Positions 1 through 8,819 of a stretch of 64,000 nt of DNA are shown here, in pieces. The notes beneath the pieces are model-generated. The model was not told the DNA's origin, did no database searches, and saw nothing but the letters and a program-made list of their open reading frames with translations. How positions within the stretch are numbered: the first letter of the stretch is position 1; every line of letters starts with the position of its first letter. This DNA comes from Capilliphycus salinus (GTDB lineage: Bacteria; Cyanobacteriota; Cyanobacteriia; Cyanobacteriales; Microcoleaceae). Position numbers and translations under genes: made by a program. The DNA lies in contig NZ_CP178543.1 of NCBI RefSeq assembly GCF_047276495.1, forward strand, positions 930,001-994,000, read 5' to 3'.

Positions 1-2
1 CC

Positions 3-797
3 AAAGACATGGACATCAACGAGGCGGTGAAACTGATTCGCGGTCCGGTGGGAACTCAGGTGAAGCTGACCATTCAACGGGGAAATGAAGAAATTGTTGT
101 CCCCATTAACCGGGCGAAAATCGAAATTCATCCCGTGCGTTATTCGACTCAAAATGGTTCGATGGGAACGGTGGGTTATATTCGCTTAAATACGTTTAGC
201 GCCAATGCTGCCGATGAAATGCGAGAAGCTATCGTCGAGTTGGAAAAGCAAAATGTGACCGGTTATATTTTAGATTTGCGTTCTAATCCTGGCGGTTTGC
301 TTTATGCGAGTATTGAAATTGCTCGGATGTGGATGGATCAAGGCGATATTGTTTCGACCGTAGACCGTCGGGGTGAACTGGACCGTCAAAAGGCGAATAA
401 TCGCGCTTTGACCGATAAACCGTTGGTTGTGTTGATTGATGGCGGTTCGGCGAGTGCCAGTGAAATTCTCTCGGGGGCTTTACAGGACAACGAACGGGCG
501 CTTTTAGTCGGAACCAAGAGTTTTGGTAAAGGCTTGGTGCAGTCGGTTCGGGGTGTGGGTAATGGTTCGGGACTGGCGGTGACGATTGCCAAGTATTTTA
601 CCCCAGACGGTCGAGATATTAACCACGAAGGCATTCAACCCGATGTTCAAGTTGAACTGAGCGAAGAACAACGCGAAGAACTCCGCAAAGAACGGGCGAA
701 GATCGGGACAGCCGATGATCCCCAATTTGCCAAGGCCCTCGAAGTTCTCAATCAAGAAATTGCCGCCGCTCAAAAAACTCAAGCTAAAACGAAGTAG
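3..797 (+). CDS. Carboxyl-terminal processing protease (CtpA/S41 family), 3' part
   Basis: C-terminal about 264 residues of an S41 serine protease; the reading frame is open to the window edge, so the N-terminus is missing. The visible part starts inside a PDZ domain (INEAVKLIRG, GTQVKLTIQR) and runs into the catalytic domain. The Ser/Lys dyad is present: the serine in GGSASASEI (near base 450) and the lysine in SFGKGLVQS (near base 525). CtpA-type enzymes are exported to the lumen or periplasm; in cyanobacteria one paralogue trims the D1 precursor (pre-D1). Which paralogue this is (ctpA, B or C) cannot be told from the fragment. The tail is Lys/Gln-rich. It converges with the NUDIX gene 4 bp downstream. 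Confidence 0.9.
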   Translation, partial: KDMDINEAVKLIRGPVGTQVKLTIQRGNEEIVVPINRAKIEIHPVRYSTQNGSMGTVGYIRLNTFSANAADEMREAIVELEKQNVTGYILDLRSNPGGLLYASIEIARMWMDQGDIVSTVDRRGELDRQKANNRALTDKPLVVLIDGGSASASEILSGALQDNERALLVGTKSFGKGLVQSVRGVGNGSGLAVTIAKYFTPDGRDINHEGIQPDVQVELSEEQREELRKERAKIGTADDPQFAKALEVLNQEIAAAQKTQAKTK

Positions 798-801
798 GTC
801 T

Positions 802-1275
802 TTATTGACTCAAATACTCACCGATTAAGTCTTGATGGGCTGCAATTAGTTCTCGCTGTTCTGGCCAAAATAAGCTTTGATATTCATCAAAGGCAAGCCA
901 AAACAGTTTGTAAACCTTGTGAGGATCGGTTGGGTTTCCGTCTATTTGTTCGGTGGTAAATAGGAAGTAGTGGGTTTTTTTCCACATGGTTTTAGAATAG
1001 CTCAGTCGCTCCTTACTTCCTAATTCTGCTACTTTCTGTAAGTCCGTTAGACCTGCTTCTTCCTCAATTTCCCGACGGGCGGCTTGTTCTGCGGTTTCTC
1101 CGGGTTCGATGCGACCTTTGGGTAAAACATATCCGGGTCGGTTGGGACTTTCTTGGACAACGGCAATGTAAATTTGCCCGTCTTGCTGGCGGATAACCAC
1201 TCCTCCGGCTGAAATCGAGGTTTTTAGCCCCGGAAGGGGTTGATACCAGCTTTCATCGATGACGATTAGATCCAC
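802..1275 (-). CDS. NUDIX hydrolase
   Basis: 157-residue NUDIX hydrolase. The Nudix box GX5EX7REXXEEXG is intact near residues 54-76 (GRIEPGETAEQ followed by RREIEEEAGL). The family cleaves nucleoside diphosphates linked to another moiety, using divalent metal held by the REXXEE glutamates; the substrate cannot be read from sequence. The start is a GTG; no better ATG lies upstream in frame. The second half is rich in aromatic residues, as in diadenosine-polyphosphate-type NUDIX proteins, but that is only a resemblance. It is co-directional with the small gene upstream (18 bp away), possibly one transcript. Confidence 0.85.
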   Translation of the reverse strand: MDLIVIDESWYQPLPGLKTSISAGGVVIRQQDGQIYIAVVQESPNRPGYVLPKGRIEPGETAEQAARREIEEEAGLTDLQKVAELGSKERLSYSKTMWKKTHYFLFTTEQIDGNPTDPHKVYKLFWLAFDEYQSLFWPEQRELIAAHQDLIGEYLSQ

Positions 1276-1292
1276 TTACACCTCATTCGATG

Positions 1293-1481
1293 CTATTGGG
1301 GTTGACATTTTCCGGCCCGAATTAAACCGACCCGACGGGCAAGAGCTTCATCGGGGGACTCAAAAGGCCCCCACTGTTCGACAATTTGGCCGTCTTCGGA
1401 ATTGGGAACAGACTCACCCGAAACGATTTCACAATTTCCCGCCGGACGCTTGACAATATAAAACTTTTGTGCATCAGCCAT
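1293..1481 (-). CDS. Small conserved cyanobacterial protein, unknown function
   Basis: 62-residue protein beginning MADAQKFYIVKR, with a motif WGPFESPDEALARRVGLIR near the C-terminus. I recognise this pattern as a small protein common in cyanobacteria that is sometimes mislabelled as a transposase-family protein; there is no transposase domain here. No membrane segment or signal peptide. It sits immediately upstream of the NUDIX gene on the same strand. Function unknown. Confidence 0.65.
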   Translation of the reverse strand: MADAQKFYIVKRPAGNCEIVSGESVPNSEDGQIVEQWGPFESPDEALARRVGLIRAGKCQPQ

Positions 1482-1503
1482 AACGAGAACCTCGGTATTC
1501 AGT

Positions 1504-1956
1504 TTAGGGTAAAGGTTGTCCGTTAAATGGAACCGCCGGCCGATTAAATTCGGTGTAGATCGGTTGGGTCAAAATCGAGCTATTGTAGGGATTGGGCAGA
1601 TCGATCACCCGAATCACCGGATCGCTAGAATATTGTTTGAGGAAAGCATCCCGGTACAGTAAAATTAAACCTCGGGTATCTCGCGCTAAGGCTTGTTCGG
1701 GAAAGGCTCCGATCGACCCGTTCGGCCAGGGAAAACCCACCCCAAAGATAAATTGAACCTGTCCTAACAAAGATTGCGCCCTAAAAATATCTGCCGAACT
1801 GTTGGAAGCCGCCCTGTTAAATTCATCAGCAACCGGGTTAAACGTCGTTCTGGGGGGAACTTCTACTTCAACTTGAGCGATCGCCTGAGTCGCCCACACG
1901 GTTGAAAGTGCCGATACCGCCATCACACCACTGAGGAACTTTGAAGTTAGACCCAT
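1504..1956 (-). CDS. Secreted protein of unknown function
   Basis: 150 residues with a clear Sec signal peptide (hydrophobic residues 8-25, cleavage likely after AIA, before QVEVEV). The mature part has no motif I recognise; it is rich in Pro, Asn and aromatic residues and ends FNGQPLP, so it is likely periplasmic or cell-surface. It heads the leftward cluster with the small gene and NUDIX gene. Start ATG at 1956. Function unknown. Confidence 0.7.
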   Translation of the reverse strand: MGLTSKFLSGVMAVSALSTVWATQAIAQVEVEVPPRTTFNPVADEFNRAASNSSADIFRAQSLLGQVQFIFGVGFPWPNGSIGAFPEQALARDTRGLILLYRDAFLKQYSSDPVIRVIDLPNPYNSSILTQPIYTEFNRPAVPFNGQPLP

Positions 1957-2032
1957 TATGCTTATCCTCGATAATCTTGTTCAAATTTTAACTCGATTTT
2001 CGATTAGGATATAGATCGGCTAATCATTTTTC

Positions 2033-2086
2033 AAGACTCTCCCGGTGAGTCTTGCCCGAAAAAATTATAGATGATCTGCGAGTCTT
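2033..2086 (+). promoter_or_regulatory. Hairpin with alternative pairing in the pyrE leader
   Basis: AAGACTC at 2033-2039 can pair with GAGTCTT at 2047-2053 (7 bp, 7-base loop) or with a second GAGTCTT at 2080-2086, about 20 bases before the pyrE start. Two mutually exclusive stems in a pyrimidine-gene leader could be regulatory, but the strand and any ligand are unknown; it could equally be a two-way hairpin between divergent genes. Confidence 0.3.
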
Positions 2087-2104
2087 CGATATTTTAATTT
2101 TCTT

Positions 2105-2722
2105 ATGGATCGATCTCAACTGCAATTTTTATCCGACGATCTGACCGCGGCTTCTCTTGATACGGTGCGCGATCGCCTGCTGGATCTGTTTTGTCAGCTT
2201 GCCTATCAAGAGGGAGATTTTGTTCTCTCATCGGGACAGAAAAGTTCTTATTATATTAACGGAAAACAGGTGACTTTGCATCCTTTTGGGGCTTTGGCGA
2301 TCGGTCGGCTTCTCTGTGGGATGTTACCGTCTGATACCTCTGCGGTTGCCGGTTTAACCTTGGGCGCCGATCCGATTGTATCGGCCGTGAGTGTGGTTTC
2401 TGCTTATGAAAACAAACCCGTTTATGCTTTGATTATCCGCAAAGAAGCCAAAGGACATGGCACAATGGCTTATATTGAAGGGCCGCAATTGGAAAAAGGG
2501 GCGAAGGTGGTGGTCTTGGAAGATGTGGTCACAACCGGACAGTCGGCTTTAAAAGCGGTGACGCGACTGCAAGAGGCGGGTTATCACGTTGAGGAGATTA
2601 TATCATTAGTTGATCGCCAACAGGGGGGTGCCGAACTTTACGCGGAAAAGGGGTTAAAATTTCAAGCATTGTTTACCATTGAAGATTTGAAAACTCGCAC
2701 GTCTCAACTGAAACAAACGTAG
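2105..2722 (+). CDS. pyrE: Orotate phosphoribosyltransferase
   Basis: 205-residue OPRTase, which converts orotate and PRPP to OMP in de novo pyrimidine synthesis in the cytoplasm. The PRPP-binding motif VVVLEDVVTTGQSAL lies at about residues 135-149, and the N-terminal FVLSSGQKSSYYINGK segment is typical of the family. Length fits a bacterial PyrE with a short N-terminal extension. Start ATG at 2105. It is transcribed away from the secreted-protein gene and stands alone; the 5' leader carries a hairpin with two possible partners. Confidence 0.92.
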   Translation: MDRSQLQFLSDDLTAASLDTVRDRLLDLFCQLAYQEGDFVLSSGQKSSYYINGKQVTLHPFGALAIGRLLCGMLPSDTSAVAGLTLGADPIVSAVSVVSAYENKPVYALIIRKEAKGHGTMAYIEGPQLEKGAKVVVLEDVVTTGQSALKAVTRLQEAGYHVEEIISLVDRQQGGAELYAEKGLKFQALFTIEDLKTRTSQLKQT

Positions 2723-2796
2723 GATCGGGTAAAAATTTATTTCTATTTTCATCGAAATAATTGTTAGCAACCCGTTCCTAAAAACCCGAAAATTTG

Positions 2797-3048
2797 GTAG
2801 GGGCGGGTTCTACAATATCTTTAACGACTACTCCGAGATTGAGATCAACCCGCCCCGAAAACCCGGAAAAAAATGTGTGTGGGTTAGAAATAATTTAGAT
2901 CAACCCGCCCCGAAAACCCGGAAAAAAATGTGTGTGGGTGAGAAAGAATTATTAAAAAACCGCCCGAAAATGTTGAGGGGATGGGGCGGGTTTACAAGGG
3001 TTATGGGTGAGAAATAAACATCTTTTCGGAACCCGCCCCTACAAGACT
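2797..3048. repeat. Intergenic palindromic GGGGCGGGTT repeat cluster with a 55-bp tandem repeat
   Basis: This intergenic stretch is filled by copies of a dispersed element: GTAGGGGCGGGTTC at 2797 and its inverse (AACCCGCCCCTAC) near 3031-3043, with more inverted AACCCGCCCC segments between. Inside it a unit starting GATCAACCCGCCCCGAAAAC is repeated directly at 2843 and 2898 (period 55). The same GGGGCGGGTT palindrome recurs near 14354, 25891, 33537 and 53762. No gene in this stretch. Confidence 0.75.
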
Positions 3049-3049
3049 A

Positions 3050-3781
3050 TTATCGAATATCTTGATAAAACTTTTGCAAATAATTTGCGGATACACCCAT
3101 TCCCCAAAGTAACCCAATATAGAGATAAATTAAAGTTGCTTTGAACGAACCCCAACGGGCAACACGGCGATCGCTACTTTGAACAATCCGGTTAACTAAA
3201 CGAATTCGTCCAATATAAACCAGTTTACGACATAAATCGGCATCTTCCATAATCGGTAAACTCTCATCAAACCCCTCACAGTCCCAAAACGCCTGACTGC
3301 GACAAAATATAACCTGATCACCAAATAATAACCGCAGTCCGCGAAAAAATAAATGGGGACGAAACAATAATGGCGCATAATAAGTTTTCAGGTAGTTGTG
3401 TAGGGAAATACCCCAGCGAGTCGTTTGAGGACCCGCCATCAGCGAAATAAAGCCTCCCGCAACAATATTTTTATCGGACAAGGTTTGTGCGATAATAGTC
3501 ACGAGGTCATCGGGAACTAAAGTATCTGCGTGTAGAAAACAGAGAACTTCTCCGGTTGCTATTTTCGCACCTAAGTTCATTTGAGTTGAACGTCCGCGAG
3601 TCGCCGAAGAAATAACCTGAACTCCCGCAGACTCGGCGATAGAAACGGTTTCATCTTCGCTGTGACCATCTACGACAATAATTTCCCAAGCGGGTGGACT
3701 CAGTAAATGTAAAGCGTTGAGGGTACGGTTGAGTTGACTCGCTTCATTCAACGTCGGAATAATAATGGAAACACGCAACAT
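3050..3781 (-). CDS. Family 2 glycosyltransferase (TIGR04283-like)
   Basis: 243-residue GT-A glycosyltransferase. The N-terminus VSIIIPTLNEA and IVVDGHSEDET are the nucleotide-sugar binding signature of GT2 enzymes; HADTLVP (about residue 88) carries the DXD-like metal site. RGRSTQMNLGA and the conserved GGFIS region resemble the TIGR04283 group, often linked with arsenosugar or membrane-lipid sugar genes, though no such partner is visible here. A hydrophobic stretch near residues 218-236 (LIYLYIGLLWGMG) suggests membrane attachment. Monocistronic; start ATG at 3781. Confidence 0.8.
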   Translation of the reverse strand: MLRVSIIIPTLNEASQLNRTLNALHLLSPPAWEIIVVDGHSEDETVSIAESAGVQVISSATRGRSTQMNLGAKIATGEVLCFLHADTLVPDDLVTIIAQTLSDKNIVAGGFISLMAGPQTTRWGISLHNYLKTYYAPLLFRPHLFFRGLRLLFGDQVIFCRSQAFWDCEGFDESLPIMEDADLCRKLVYIGRIRLVNRIVQSSDRRVARWGSFKATLIYLYIGLLWGMGVSANYLQKFYQDIR

Positions 3782-3842
3782 TACATTTAGGTTAATCGGT
3801 TAATTATGGAGTGTGTTAGGGTAGCTTAACGCACTTTTAATG

Positions 3843-3945
3843 GTAGGGTGGGTGACATCTATAATTTTATTGTTAATGGTAGGGTGGGTGACATTTAGAA
3901 CTTGACTGTTAAGTATAGAAAATTTGGGGCTGTCACCCACCCTAC
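3843..3945. repeat. GGTAGGGTGGGTGACA inverted repeat
   Basis: GTAGGGTGGGTGACAT occurs at about 3843 and again near 3880, and its inverse TGTCACCCACCCTAC at 3931-3945. This MITE-like palindrome is a sequence variant of the GGGGCGGGTT family elsewhere in the window and lies just upstream of the sugar-binding lipoprotein gene. Confidence 0.6.
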
Positions 3946-4042
3946 TGGGAATAGAAACTTGTGGCTTTCATCTACCACATTTATCTCTAGAAACAAATAT
4001 CCTCAATTTTCGTCCTGTCTTGCGAGTAAACATTCCCACGCC

Positions 4043-5359
4043 ATGAAACGCCTGAACACTTGGAAACGCTTTGGAATTTTCGCTTTAGTTGGTTTATTGC
4101 TGAGTTTTGTTGTCAGTTGTGCAACGGTTAGTTCTGATAATAATCAAAATGATAACCGTCAGGAAATCGAATTCTGGACGATGCAACTTCAACCGCAGTT
4201 TACCGATTATTTTAATCAATTAATTGCCAATTTTGAAGCGGAACATCCCGATTTAAAAGTTCGCTGGGTCGATGTACCTTGGTCGGCGATGGAAAGTAAA
4301 ATATTGGCATCAGTTTCGGCAAAAAATGCGCCGGATGTCGTGAATTTAAACCCCGATTTTGCGGCTTTACTTGCCGGAAGAAATGCTTGGTTAAATTTGG
4401 ATGAACAAGTTGATGAAAATGTGCGATCGCAGTATTTAGAAAATATCTGGAAAGCCAACAGTGTTGAAAGCTGCGAGGGTGAAAAATGCGGTTTAAAAAC
4501 CTTTGGGATTCCCTGGTATTTAACGACGCAAATCACGATTTACAATGAAGATTTGTTCAAAAAAGCGGGATTAAAAACCTCGCCAAAAACCTATACAGAA
4601 TTAGCAGAAGTCGCCCAAACGGTTAAAGAAAAAACGGGAAAATATGCTTTTTTTGTTTCGTTTGTTCCCGAAGATTCTTCTCAAGTTTTGCAGTCTTTGG
4701 TTCAAATGGGGGTGCAGTTAGTTGATGACAAAGGTCAAGCCGCATTCAACAGTCCCGAAGGAATAGCAGCCTTTCAATATTGGGTTGATTTATATCAGCA
4801 AGATTTGCTTCCTCAAGAAGTTTTAACTCAAGGACACCGACGGGCTGTAGAATTATATCAAGCGGGAGAAATCGCTATTTTAACATCGGGGCCACAGTTT
4901 TTTAAAGCCATTGCAGAAAACGCCCCAACTATTGCTAAAGTTTCAACTCCCGCCCCGCAAATTACCGGAGAAACGGGTAAAAAAAGCGTTGCGGTGATGA
5001 ATTTGGTGATTCCTCGGGAAACAGAAAATCCTGAAAATGCGCTCAAATTTGCCTTGTTTGTTACTAATTCTAGCAATCAATTAGCTTTTGCAAAAAATGC
5101 CAATGTATTACCTTCGACGGTTGAAGCTTTAAAAGATAGTTATTTTCGACCGGTTCAAGGGCGAAATACCCAGGAAGATGAAGCCAGAATTATTAGTGCA
5201 AAACAGATGGATGAAACGGATATTTTGCTTCCCCCGTTGAAAGATATCAAAAAATTGCAGAAGATTATTTATGATAATTTACAGGCGGCAATGTTGAATC
5301 AAAAAACGGTTGAACAGGCAATTTTAGACGCAGAAACGGCTTGGAACCAGCGTTCCTAA
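4043..5359 (+). CDS. ABC transporter extracellular solute-binding lipoprotein (sugar type)
   Basis: 438-residue family 1 solute-binding protein. Start chosen at the ATG at 4043 because the signal peptide begins there (KRLNTWKRFGIF, a hydrophobic core, then lipobox VVSC); the open frame upstream lies in repeat DNA. The mature protein (EIEFWTMQLQPQFTDYF; VRWVDVPW; DVVNLNPDF; FGIPWY) matches sugar/glycerol-3-phosphate-type binding proteins anchored at the outer face of the plasma membrane. Permease and ATPase genes are not adjacent, so the partner transporter must lie elsewhere. Substrate unknown. A strong terminator follows 30 bp after the stop. Confidence 0.88.
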   Translation: MKRLNTWKRFGIFALVGLLLSFVVSCATVSSDNNQNDNRQEIEFWTMQLQPQFTDYFNQLIANFEAEHPDLKVRWVDVPWSAMESKILASVSAKNAPDVVNLNPDFAALLAGRNAWLNLDEQVDENVRSQYLENIWKANSVESCEGEKCGLKTFGIPWYLTTQITIYNEDLFKKAGLKTSPKTYTELAEVAQTVKEKTGKYAFFVSFVPEDSSQVLQSLVQMGVQLVDDKGQAAFNSPEGIAAFQYWVDLYQQDLLPQEVLTQGHRRAVELYQAGEIAILTSGPQFFKAIAENAPTIAKVSTPAPQITGETGKKSVAVMNLVIPRETENPENALKFALFVTNSSNQLAFAKNANVLPSTVEALKDSYFRPVQGRNTQEDEARIISAKQMDETDILLPPLKDIKKLQKIIYDNLQAAMLNQKTVEQAILDAETAWNQRS

Positions 5360-5389
5360 ATTGACAATTCGATTAATTTTTACACCTCA

Positions 5390-5423
5390 AAAACCCGGTT
5401 TCTTCTGCGAAATCGGGTTTTTT
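5390..5423 (+). terminator. Rho-independent terminator after the solute-binding protein
   Basis: AAACCCGGTTT and AAATCGGGTTTTTT flank a short loop, giving a stem followed by a T run on the plus strand. Confidence 0.8.
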
Positions 5424-5426
5424 GTA

Positions 5427-5465
5427 TCACTTAAGTGAACCAAACAGCCGGATTCAAGGTATAAT
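5427..5465 (+). promoter_or_regulatory. Palindrome and -10-like box before the NB-ARC operon
   Basis: TCACTTAAGTGA at 5427-5438 is a perfect 12-bp palindrome. A consensus TATAAT sits at 5460-5465, about 50 bases before the chosen start of the NB-ARC gene; the -35 region is poor (TGAACC-like), so an activator or operator role for the palindrome is possible. CTTAAGTGA recurs just after the operon at 12547 and 12661. Confidence 0.45.
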
Positions 5466-5514
5466 CTCACTTAGAATTGGAGATTGCGGTACAATAGATG
5501 TAAGATTTTTTACA

Positions 5515-7134
5515 ATGACGGACGGCATGACTTTGATTCCCCCAGACTTTCTCCAAGAGATAGCACAGGAGCATGGTGTCTCTGAGCCAGAACTCGAAGT
5601 GCTGTCAAAAGCGTTACTTGAGGGGAAGTCTATTGCTGCTATTTCCAACCAACTGAACTTGAAGCCGGAAACGGTTCGCAAGCGTCTCGGAGAAGCCTAC
5701 CGCAAATTTGAAATTTCGGGAAAGGGGCCGGGAAAAATGGCAAAGTTGCAGCAATTATTGGTTTCTCGCTATCAACAACAGCAGATTTCATCGGAGTTTA
5801 CTCCCCCTGCTTCGGTTCAAAAAACAACTTCTCATAAAATAACTTCTTATTATGATTGGGGTTCGGCGCCCGATATTGAGGTTTTTTATGGACGGGAAAA
5901 AGAACTTTCTCAACTGAAAAAATGGCTTTTAAATGATCGCTGTCGTTTAATCGCTGTGTTGGGAATGGGGGGCATGGGAAAAACGACATTAGCGGTGAAA
6001 TTAGCCAAACAATTAACCGAACAATTTGAGTTTATCATTTGGCGGTCGCTCCGTCAAGCCCCTTCTTTAAAGCTGTTATTGGCGGATATTCTGACCGTTT
6101 TATCGGGTCAAGAATCGGCGAAGGATTTGTTAACTCAAGACGGCTATTTTTTGATTGCTCAACTGATTGACGCTTTAAAAACTTCTCGGTGTTTGATTAT
6201 TTTTGACGATGTAGAGATGATTCTCAGTTCTCAGCAACTCGCGGGTTATTATGCTCAAGACTATCAAGAATATGGAACTCTCATTAAGCGAATCGCTGAA
6301 GAATCTCATCAAAGTTGCTTGATGTTGGCGAGTTCGGAAAAACTCAAAGATTTAGTTCTGTTAGAAGGTGCAAAAGTCCGTTCTTTAGCCTTAGCAGGTT
6401 CAGAAGAAATCTCCGAGAAAATTTTAGCCGAACGGGGATTAACAGTCAGTTCAGAATGGAAAGGTTTAACGGAACGCTATGGGTATAATCCATTAGCGAT
6501 TAAAATTGTTTCGGCAACAATTCAAGAGTTATATTCGGGTCGGGTTTCAGAATTTATTAAAAATACCCTGTTAATGGGGGATGTTCGCTCGTTATTAGAT
6601 CAACCTTTTGAACGATTATCAACCGCAGAGAAAGAAATGATGTATTGGTTAGCATTAGAACAGCAACCCTTACAACTTTCTGAAATTCAAGCAAAGATGT
6701 TAATTCCGTTATCTGCATCCGAAATCTTGGAAATTATGGGTTCTTTGGGAAGACGTTCACTGATTGAAAAAAGTCAGAAAGAGGGAAAAACTTTGTTTGG
6801 TCTTCAACCCGTTGTGATGAAATATGCGCTCGAACAATTTGTTCGTCAAGTTGAAGAAGAAATTATGAGATTAATCCAACATCAAGATTTAGAATCTCTT
6901 TGGTTGCTGCAACTTTATCCTTTAGAAACGGAACAAAGTCCTAAAAAATATTATTCGATTCTGGAGATTATCAAAAATAAACTCAGTTCTAGACTGTTAG
7001 CAAATCGTCGAGGCTTTAATTTGGCAATTCAGCGACTCGAAGACAGTTTATCCCATTTAAATCAGCAGTTTTTTGGAAGTCAATATACAACTCAAAATAT
7101 CCAAAAGCTGCTCCAAATTCTACAAGTTGAGTGA
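5515..7134 (+). CDS. NB-ARC (STAND-class) ATPase with N-terminal HTH-like domain
   Basis: About 539 residues from the ATG at 5515; this start fits the N-terminal domain and follows a TATAAT box. Residues 1-75 form a LuxR/sigma-like helix-turn-helix (SKALLEGKSIAAISNQLNLK, ETVRKRLGEAY) as in vWA-MoxR-associated STAND proteins. An NB-ARC domain follows: P-loop GMGGMGKTT (about 149), Walker B LIIFDDVE (about 227), GLPL-like GYNPLAIK (about 323), then a winged-helix segment. Unlike most cyanobacterial NB-ARC proteins it has no C-terminal WD40 or TPR sensor array. Such ATPases are oligomerising signal switches. It is the first gene of a four-gene operon; the kinase start is 12 bp past its stop. Confidence 0.85.
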   Translation: MTDGMTLIPPDFLQEIAQEHGVSEPELEVLSKALLEGKSIAAISNQLNLKPETVRKRLGEAYRKFEISGKGPGKMAKLQQLLVSRYQQQQISSEFTPPASVQKTTSHKITSYYDWGSAPDIEVFYGREKELSQLKKWLLNDRCRLIAVLGMGGMGKTTLAVKLAKQLTEQFEFIIWRSLRQAPSLKLLLADILTVLSGQESAKDLLTQDGYFLIAQLIDALKTSRCLIIFDDVEMILSSQQLAGYYAQDYQEYGTLIKRIAEESHQSCLMLASSEKLKDLVLLEGAKVRSLALAGSEEISEKILAERGLTVSSEWKGLTERYGYNPLAIKIVSATIQELYSGRVSEFIKNTLLMGDVRSLLDQPFERLSTAEKEMMYWLALEQQPLQLSEIQAKMLIPLSASEILEIMGSLGRRSLIEKSQKEGKTLFGLQPVVMKYALEQFVRQVEEEIMRLIQHQDLESLWLLQLYPLETEQSPKKYYSILEIIKNKLSSRLLANRRGFNLAIQRLEDSLSHLNQQFFGSQYTTQNIQKLLQILQVE

Positions 7135-7145
7135 TAAATGCGAAA

Positions 7146-8819
7146 ATGAGCTATTGTATTAATCCTCAATGTTCAAACCGCCAAAACTCTGATAAACTGG
7201 ACGTTTGTCAAGCTTGTGGAACCCCTTTATTAATTCAGAAAAGATATCGAATTGTTCGACCGCTAAAGGAACCAAAATCGGGACATCCAACGGATATTTT
7301 TGAAGTTGAAGATTGGGGAGCCGGACTGGAAGATTGGGGAAGTTTAAAAGTTTTAAAAGTTTTAAAATATAACAATAATCCCGATTTAGTTCGCCTTTTA
7401 AAACAGGAAGCAAGGGTATTAATGTGGTTGCGTCATCCGGGAATTCCGAGAGTAGAACCGGATGATTATTTTACCGTTTATCCCTCTAAAACCAATCAAT
7501 TGCTTCATTGTTTGGTGATGGAAAAAATAGAGGGACAAAATTTAGAACTTTGGTTAAACGAAAATCAAAAACTCTCTCAAGATGAAGCGCTAGACTGGCT
7601 ACAACAAATTCTAGAAATTTTAGATCAACTTCACAGTCAAAATTTATTACATCGTGATTTAAAACCTTCTAATTTAATTTTAAGACCAAATGGACAGTTA
7701 GCTGTGATTGATTTTGGTACGGTGGGAATTGGGGATTGGGGTTCAACTCAAGTCGGTTCAATGGGTTATTCCGCACCCGAACAAATGAGCGGAAAAGCGG
7801 TGTTACAGTCCGATTTTTTTGCATTGGGTCGAACCTTTATTCATTTGCTTACGGGTCAGTCTCCGATGAACTTTCCAACCGAAGAAAAAACGGGTAAAAT
7901 TCAATGGAAAAATCAAGCTAATCAGATTTCGGATGTATTTGCTGATTTGATTAATGAGTTGATGCAACCTTCCCCTAAAAATAGACCAAAAAATACACGG
8001 CTATTGCTTCAGAGGTTGGAAAAAGTTCGGGAAAAAATTACACAGGAACACAAAAATATATCTAAAACCGCTTTATCTCAACTCAAGTTTTTAGGATGGT
8101 TTTTGCTGGGAACAATCAGCGTTCGTTTCATTAGTCCTCAGATTCCGATTTTTATTCAAACTTATATTTTACCTCAAATTGATAAAACTTTAACCAATAT
8201 TGGGTTTGAGCATTATCAAAATTATAACTTAGAACGGGCAGAATTTTATTATCAATTGGCGTTACAGTTTAATCCAGATAATGCGGCTTCCGCTTTGCAA
8301 CTGGGTTTAATTTGCGAAGATAAACAAAATTTTGGTTGTGCGAGAAGCCAATATCAAGCCGCGATTCAGTCTGCAAAACAGAGCCAAAACTATTATGTTA
8401 AAGTCGCCGCCATTAATAATTTATCGCGTTTGCAAATTTGGTTAGATGGAAATAGTACAATAGCAATTGAACAGTTACAACAGGGGTTACAACTGATTCC
8501 GACTCTCAAACAACAATATCCCGAACCTTTTACCTTTAAAATGGAATCGGACTTATATAAAAATCTGGGTTGGGCTTACGCTCAACAAACGGAGTATTCT
8601 GATGCTTTGGTTTATTTGCAAACCGCCATAGAAATCAATTCAGAAAATGCTCCCGCTCATTGTTTACTGGCTCAGGTACTTGAAGAAATTCCCCAAAAAA
8701 AGTTAACCTTACAAAAGGTGAGAAAAAATTGTTTAAACATTGATTCAATTCAAAACCCCGAGACTATCACCTGGAAAAGTCTAGTTCGTCAACGTTTGAA
8801 AGCGGAAGGAGAAATTTAA
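7146..8819 (+). CDS. Ser/Thr protein kinase with N-terminal zinc ribbon, TM segment and TPRs
   Basis: 557 residues from the ATG at 7146 (a GTG at 7131 overlaps the upstream stop and is less likely). Order: a four-cysteine zinc ribbon (CINPQC and CQACGTPL), a Hanks-type kinase domain with HRDLKPSN (about residue 169) and VIDFGTVG (about 188), an activation segment GYSAPEQ, one transmembrane segment (about 317-335), and TPR-like helices to the end (NLERAEFYYQLALQFNPDN, YSDALVYLQTAIEIN). The catalytic Asp and DFG are intact. The kinase should face the cytoplasm with the TPR part across the membrane. It joins a cytoplasmic NB-ARC gene to two exported proteins in one operon. Confidence 0.88.
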   Translation: MSYCINPQCSNRQNSDKLDVCQACGTPLLIQKRYRIVRPLKEPKSGHPTDIFEVEDWGAGLEDWGSLKVLKVLKYNNNPDLVRLLKQEARVLMWLRHPGIPRVEPDDYFTVYPSKTNQLLHCLVMEKIEGQNLELWLNENQKLSQDEALDWLQQILEILDQLHSQNLLHRDLKPSNLILRPNGQLAVIDFGTVGIGDWGSTQVGSMGYSAPEQMSGKAVLQSDFFALGRTFIHLLTGQSPMNFPTEEKTGKIQWKNQANQISDVFADLINELMQPSPKNRPKNTRLLLQRLEKVREKITQEHKNISKTALSQLKFLGWFLLGTISVRFISPQIPIFIQTYILPQIDKTLTNIGFEHYQNYNLERAEFYYQLALQFNPDNAASALQLGLICEDKQNFGCARSQYQAAIQSAKQSQNYYVKVAAINNLSRLQIWLDGNSTIAIEQLQQGLQLIPTLKQQYPEPFTFKMESDLYKNLGWAYAQQTEYSDALVYLQTAIEINSENAPAHCLLAQVLEEIPQKKLTLQKVRKNCLNIDSIQNPETITWKSLVRQRLKAEGEI

